A stretch of DNA of 17,147 nt, taken from contig JAGRAA010000137.1 in NCBI GenBank assembly GCA_020435185.1, positions 1 through 17,147 of the forward strand, given 5' to 3'. Below the pieces are notes generated by a model, which was given only the letters and a program-made list of their open reading frames with translations, was not told where the DNA came from and ran no database searches. Made by a program: the position numbers and the translations under genes. The DNA is from Bdellovibrionales bacterium. Lineage in GTDB: Bacteria; Bdellovibrionota; Bdellovibrionia; Bdellovibrionales; UBA1609. Of the stretch, positions 14,341 through 17,147 are shown in pieces (position 1 is the stretch's first letter; every line of letters starts with the position of its first letter).

Positions 14341-14471
14341 TGAGATCTTACCTTTATAAAGAAATCTAGAATGATATGAATATACACCTTTCTTAGAGGA
14401 ATATTCGAATAATTTAATAAATTGAGTATTTATTGTAAGAACAACTAAAATCGTCGAAAGAATTGACAGCT
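14341..14471 (-). other. AT-rich promoter region of the exported-protein operon
   Basis: This is 131 bp of AT-rich DNA upstream of the gene at 14340. Several TATA-like minus-strand hexamers occur around 14370-14385, but no paired -35 stands out. No reading frame or strong hairpin was seen. Confidence 0.3.
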
Positions 14472-14573
14472 ATACCAATAGCAAAAATTAATTCCCCAAG
14501 GCGCAAACTTAAGCGGCATTATAATACCGCGAAAGCGCAGCAACATAGGGAAATTACTTTTTGGGATTGGTAT
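14472..14573. repeat. Nested inverted-repeat element, MITE-like or bidirectional terminator
   Basis: The outer arms 14472-14497 and 14548-14573 are inverted copies that match at 22 of 26 positions by hand, starting ATACCAAT. At the centre, 14513-14530 is a second palindrome, GCGGCATTATAATACCGC, perfect except for one mismatched pair. The arms carry A- and T-runs (CAAAAA on the left, CTTTTTG on the right). The right edge falls exactly at the stop codon of the MerR-type gene. It could be a small non-autonomous mobile element or repeat, a structured RNA, or a terminator working on both strands; the sequence alone does not decide. Confidence 0.6.
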
Positions 14574-14995
14574 TAATAAGCCTCGTAATTGACCTTAATA
14601 GAATGAATATATTGAAGAAGCTCATTGATATTGTTCTGCCGCTTCTCTTCAAACTTCTGCTTCTGTATAAGCATAGCCGTTTTCGACTCCACTTCTTTAT
14701 TGGCTCTTTTAAGCCCACGCAATGCTTTTCGAGCTCCTTCAATAGAAAATCGGTCTCGATAAAGCAATTTTTTAATCATCAACACATTTTCAATGTCTTT
14801 GCGATGATACATTCTTTGATTGTGTTTTGATTTTTTAGGTTTTAGAGCATCAAATTCAGTTTCCCAATATCGAAGCACATACGACTTCACTCCCGCAATA
14901 TCGGCAACTTCACCTATTTTAAAAGCCATTTTATCAGGAATATCATTTAATTCTTTTTGCAATTGCTCATCAACTACAGCTACATCATTCGACAT
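14573..14995 (-). CDS. MerR-family transcriptional regulator
   Basis: With ATG 14995 the protein has 140 residues. A short acidic N-terminal tail precedes a MerR-type winged helix-turn-helix, AFKIGEVADIAGVKSYVLRYW, then ETEFDALKPKKSKHNQRMYHRKDIE and a helical KKLLYRDRFSIEGARKAL segment. A basic and glutamine-rich coiled-coil helix finishes the protein; there is no cysteine-bearing metal-binding loop, so metal sensing is unlikely. A MerR-type protein of this form next to ihfA is a common arrangement in the former Deltaproteobacteria. ATG 15019 (in frame, eight residues more) is possible but has no Shine-Dalgarno. ATG 14995 overlaps the ihfA end by 11 nt and follows a weak GGA. It is translated from the pheT-ihfA transcript or one starting at ihfA. 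Confidence 0.88.
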   Translation of the reverse strand: MSNDVAVVDEQLQKELNDIPDKMAFKIGEVADIAGVKSYVLRYWETEFDALKPKKSKHNQRMYHRKDIENVLMIKKLLYRDRFSIEGARKALRGLKRANKEVESKTAMLIQKQKFEEKRQNNINELLQYIHSIKVNYEAY

Positions 14996-15314
14996 CAGTT
15001 CCACTTCCCTCTTCACCATTTAAAACATTTTTTAAAACCTGACTGGGTCTAAAAGTGAGTACTCTTCTTGCGCTAATAGTAATCTGATCTCCCGTTTGCG
15101 GGTTACGACCTACTCGTGATTTCTTTTCTCTAATCACAAAGTTTCCAAATCCAGAGATCTTTACTTTATCTCCCTTACAAAGAACATCTTTCAATTGAGA
15201 AAAAACCATCTCTACCAGCTCACTGGCCTCTTTCTTGGAAAAACCAATCTTTTGATAAACCTTCTCCACAATGTCTGCCTTTGTCATTGTCGATCTTTCT
15301 TGGTTCTGGCTCAT
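14985..15314 (-). CDS. ihfA: Integration host factor, alpha subunit
   Basis: A 109-residue HU/IHF DNA-bending protein. The dimer core is in the N-terminal two thirds (TKADIVEKVYQKIGFSKKEA). The family signature is KISGFGNFVIREKKSRVGRNPQTGD, with the DNA-intercalating arm GRNPQTG, then ISARRVLTFRPSQVLK, which fits IhfA better than HupB. IHF introduces sharp bends that organise the nucleoid and assist sigma-54 promoters, recombination and replication. The start at ATG 15314 is supported by AAGGAG 9 nt upstream; Met10 (MTKAD) matches the start of E. coli IhfA but lacks a ribosome binding site. The acidic tail EEGSGTDVE overlaps the next gene. It lies 138 bp downstream of pheT, the same order as pheST-ihfA in E. 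coli. Confidence 0.93.
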   Translation of the reverse strand: MSQNQERSTMTKADIVEKVYQKIGFSKKEASELVEMVFSQLKDVLCKGDKVKISGFGNFVIREKKSRVGRNPQTGDQITISARRVLTFRPSQVLKNVLNGEEGSGTDVE

Positions 15315-15452
15315 AGTTCTTTCTCCTTAAAAATTTTGGACGAATTCCTCACATCCCTACTCAAAGGCTACCAAGTCACTGAAAACTTTCAATATTTTTA
15401 TTTTCTTTAGACCTCAGTCACAGACTTTTATACAGCGCATCTTGCTCTTTAT

Positions 15453-17147
15453 TTACTCACCACGAACTTTTACAGACAAACGTCTTTCTACTTCCGCGAT
15501 AATTTGTTTTTGAAGTCCAGTTAAAAAGTCTTCCTCTAAGGTTTTTGTGTCATCTTGTATTTTGATCTTAAAGGCTACCGAAGACATTCCATCAGCAACT
15601 CCTGAACCTGAAAAAACATCAAAAACAGCCACTGACTGTACGAGTGGAGAAACCTTTTCAATGACCTTTATGACCTCACCCGCCTCCATTTGATGAGGCA
15701 GCAAGAACGCCAAATCACGTTCTACTGCAGGGAATTTAGACAACGGACTAAATTTAAATTTTCGTGGATAATTTTTCAACAAAGCCTCAGAATCAAAATC
15801 CCCTAAAGCCACATCTTCTCTCAATTTATATTTGGCCTTATAAGCAGGGTGCAAAGAACCCACGTACCCCACAGGCTTTCCTTCTAAAAATAATTGTGCA
15901 AATTGGCCTAAATGTAAAAAGTCAGGAGTAAGGTGACCTTCTACTTTTCTCCACTGCCACTTCTGACAGCCTAAACGCCTCAAGATATTTTCTAAAGCCG
16001 ACTTCAGCCTCAGAACCGCTGGAGTTTCATCTTTCTGCCAGAGCTCCCTTGACGAACCCCAAAGCGCTAAGCTCAGCCGATGATGCTCAACAAAACTCTC
16101 TTTCTTTTCAAAAACCACTCCTTGTTCAAACAGAGCTCCTTTGCTCATATTGTGACGACTATTATGTAAAATATTTTTAAATAAACCAGGAAGAAGACTT
16201 GTTCTCATCACATCCAAGTCTTCATTCAAGGGATTTTTTAGAGTAATCCCCTCGGAAGCCGTCAACACACCATTTCCACTTAACTTGCTTGAATCCCCTA
16301 AAAACTCTGATTGCCAGTGAGAGCTTACAAAATGATAATTCATAGCTTGATAAAAACCCTGAGTCACAGCTGAAGAAATTAAAACCCGAGATTTATCATA
16401 AAAATCAAAATGGGCCGTAGGTTGATAGTTCATCAAAGGGGTGGTTTCCGGAATATTTTCATAGCCATTCAATCGAGCATACTCCTCAATCAAATCCACA
16501 TCGTAAAACAAATCCCACCTATACTTAGGAGGAGTCACTTCCCACCGAGCGGCATCACCAAGGATATGGCACCCTAATCTCTTCATCCAATCTTCGAAAG
16601 AGCTAGAATCCACTCCATAGCCTAATTTTTGCTCAATAAAGTCTTTAGAAATATAAATGGGCTCCCTTTGAATCGGCTGAGGATATTCGTCATAATGATC
16701 GGCACAGACCTCTCCTCCAGCCACTTGTTGAATTAAGGCGCAGGCTCTTTGAAGAGCGTATTCTACACCTTCGGGATCTATCCCTCTTGAAAATCTATAA
16801 GAAGAATCGGATTCAATTCCAAATTTTCGCGAAGCTCTTCTTACCGACTCCGGTAAAAAATAAGCGGATTCAATGAATAGTTCTGTGGTGCTCTCACTGA
16901 CTCCGGAGTTTTCTCCTCCCATAACTCCAGCAAGAGCTACTGATTTTTTTTGGTCGCGAATCATCAACTCTTCATCACTGAGTTTAATTTGAGATCCATC
17001 TAAAGTGGTAAACTCTTCTCCTTTTTGAGCATTTCCGACAATAATCATTCGACCATCTATGGTTTTGGCGTCAAAGGCATGAAGAGGCTGTCCTAATTCC
17101 ATTAATATATAATTCGTAACATCCACCACATTGTTAATGGAATTCAG
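15453..17147 (-). CDS. pheT: Phenylalanyl-tRNA synthetase beta subunit, 5' end outside window
   Basis: 564 C-terminal residues are present; the frame stays open to the window edge (NNVVDVTNYILMELGQPLHAFD), so the GTG at 17129 is internal. In order: the B3/B4 editing domain, with LDGSQIKL and VALAGVMGGENSGVSEST; the B5 DNA-binding-like fold ending VDLIEEYARLNGYENIPE; the catalytic-core-like domain (VTQGFYQAMNYHFVS, LKNPLNEDLDVMRTSLLPGL); and a C-terminal ferredoxin-fold anticodon-binding domain (SKFPAVERDLAFLLP to the end). With PheS it forms the alpha2-beta2 enzyme that charges tRNA-Phe and hydrolyses mischarged Tyr-tRNA. Roughly 230 residues are missing at the N-terminus compared with full-length PheT. 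It is followed by ihfA. Nothing appears abnormal. Confidence 0.97.
   Translation of the reverse strand: MNSINNVVDVTNYILMELGQPLHAFDAKTIDGRMIIVGNAQKGEEFTTLDGSQIKLSDEELMIRDQKKSVALAGVMGGENSGVSESTTELFIESAYFLPESVRRASRKFGIESDSSYRFSRGIDPEGVEYALQRACALIQQVAGGEVCADHYDEYPQPIQREPIYISKDFIEQKLGYGVDSSSFEDWMKRLGCHILGDAARWEVTPPKYRWDLFYDVDLIEEYARLNGYENIPETTPLMNYQPTAHFDFYDKSRVLISSAVTQGFYQAMNYHFVSSHWQSEFLGDSSKLSGNGVLTASEGITLKNPLNEDLDVMRTSLLPGLFKNILHNSRHNMSKGALFEQGVVFEKKESFVEHHRLSLALWGSSRELWQKDETPAVLRLKSALENILRRLGCQKWQWRKVEGHLTPDFLHLGQFAQLFLEGKPVGYVGSLHPAYKAKYKLREDVALGDFDSEALLKNYPRKFKFSPLSKFPAVERDLAFLLPHQMEAGEVIKVIEKVSPLVQSVAVFDVFSGSGVADGMSSVAFKIKIQDDTKTLEEDFLTGLQKQIIAEVERRLSVKVRGE

Noticed and set aside
14461..14575. 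tRNA or 6S RNA in the nested inverted repeat
   Set aside because: There is no cloverleaf, no T-loop sequence and no CCA; it is also too short for 6S RNA and lacks its open central bubble.
14554..15023. Overlapping plus- and minus-strand frames around the MerR-type gene
   Set aside because: They are shadows of the MerR gene; none has a plausible start or recognisable product.

Overview
This 17.1-kb window looks like chromosome from a low-to-medium GC, Gram-negative predatory-type bacterium of the Bdellovibrionota. That assignment is inferred from content: a TIGR02147-family regulator (a family known mainly from Bdellovibrio and Fibrobacter), an exported protein with a GGDVGNGG N-terminus, many lipoproteins and small outer-membrane barrels, and a pheT-ihfA-merR gene order. 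No rRNA, tRNA or CRISPR array was seen.

Layout. (1) 1-1329: the 5' part of a sigma-54-dependent response regulator (minus strand) diverges from a small outer-membrane barrel gene. (2) 1353-3143: a large lipoprotein with a low-complexity spacer and a C-terminal MepA-type (M74) murein endopeptidase domain. (3) 3237-4691: a complete ISL3-family insertion sequence with imperfect 24-bp inverted repeats and a perfect 8-bp target duplication. It sits in the region upstream of the endopeptidase gene. Its transposase ribosome binding site and start codon can be folded into a 21-bp bulged hairpin. (4) 4900-6576: a two-gene signalling unit, a CheY-like receiver followed immediately by a CheX-histidine kinase fusion. 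(5) 6702-9469: rubrerythrin, a terminator, a GlpC/HdrD-like Fe-S protein, a DUF3501 protein and a small lipoprotein; the first three form a recurrent set linked to peroxide and oxygen stress. (6) 9651-11167: a beta-propeller lipoprotein that appears to start at CTG, overlapping an outer-membrane barrel gene by 4 nt. (7) 11181-14340, minus strand: two small exported-protein genes, then a TIGR02147 regulator translationally coupled to an exported protein. A 29-bp palindrome lies in front of the regulator. (8) 14472-14573: a nested inverted-repeat element between transcription units. (9) 14573-17147, minus strand: pheT (5' end outside the window), ihfA and a MerR-type regulator, a housekeeping cluster.

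The most interesting items are the transposase start-site hairpin, the CheX-kinase with a non-acidic residue after its phospho-accepting histidine, the palindromic operator candidate with its regulator/exported-protein pair, the CTG start, and the nested inverted-repeat element. All functional statements come from motif recognition by eye; no database search or folding program was run.
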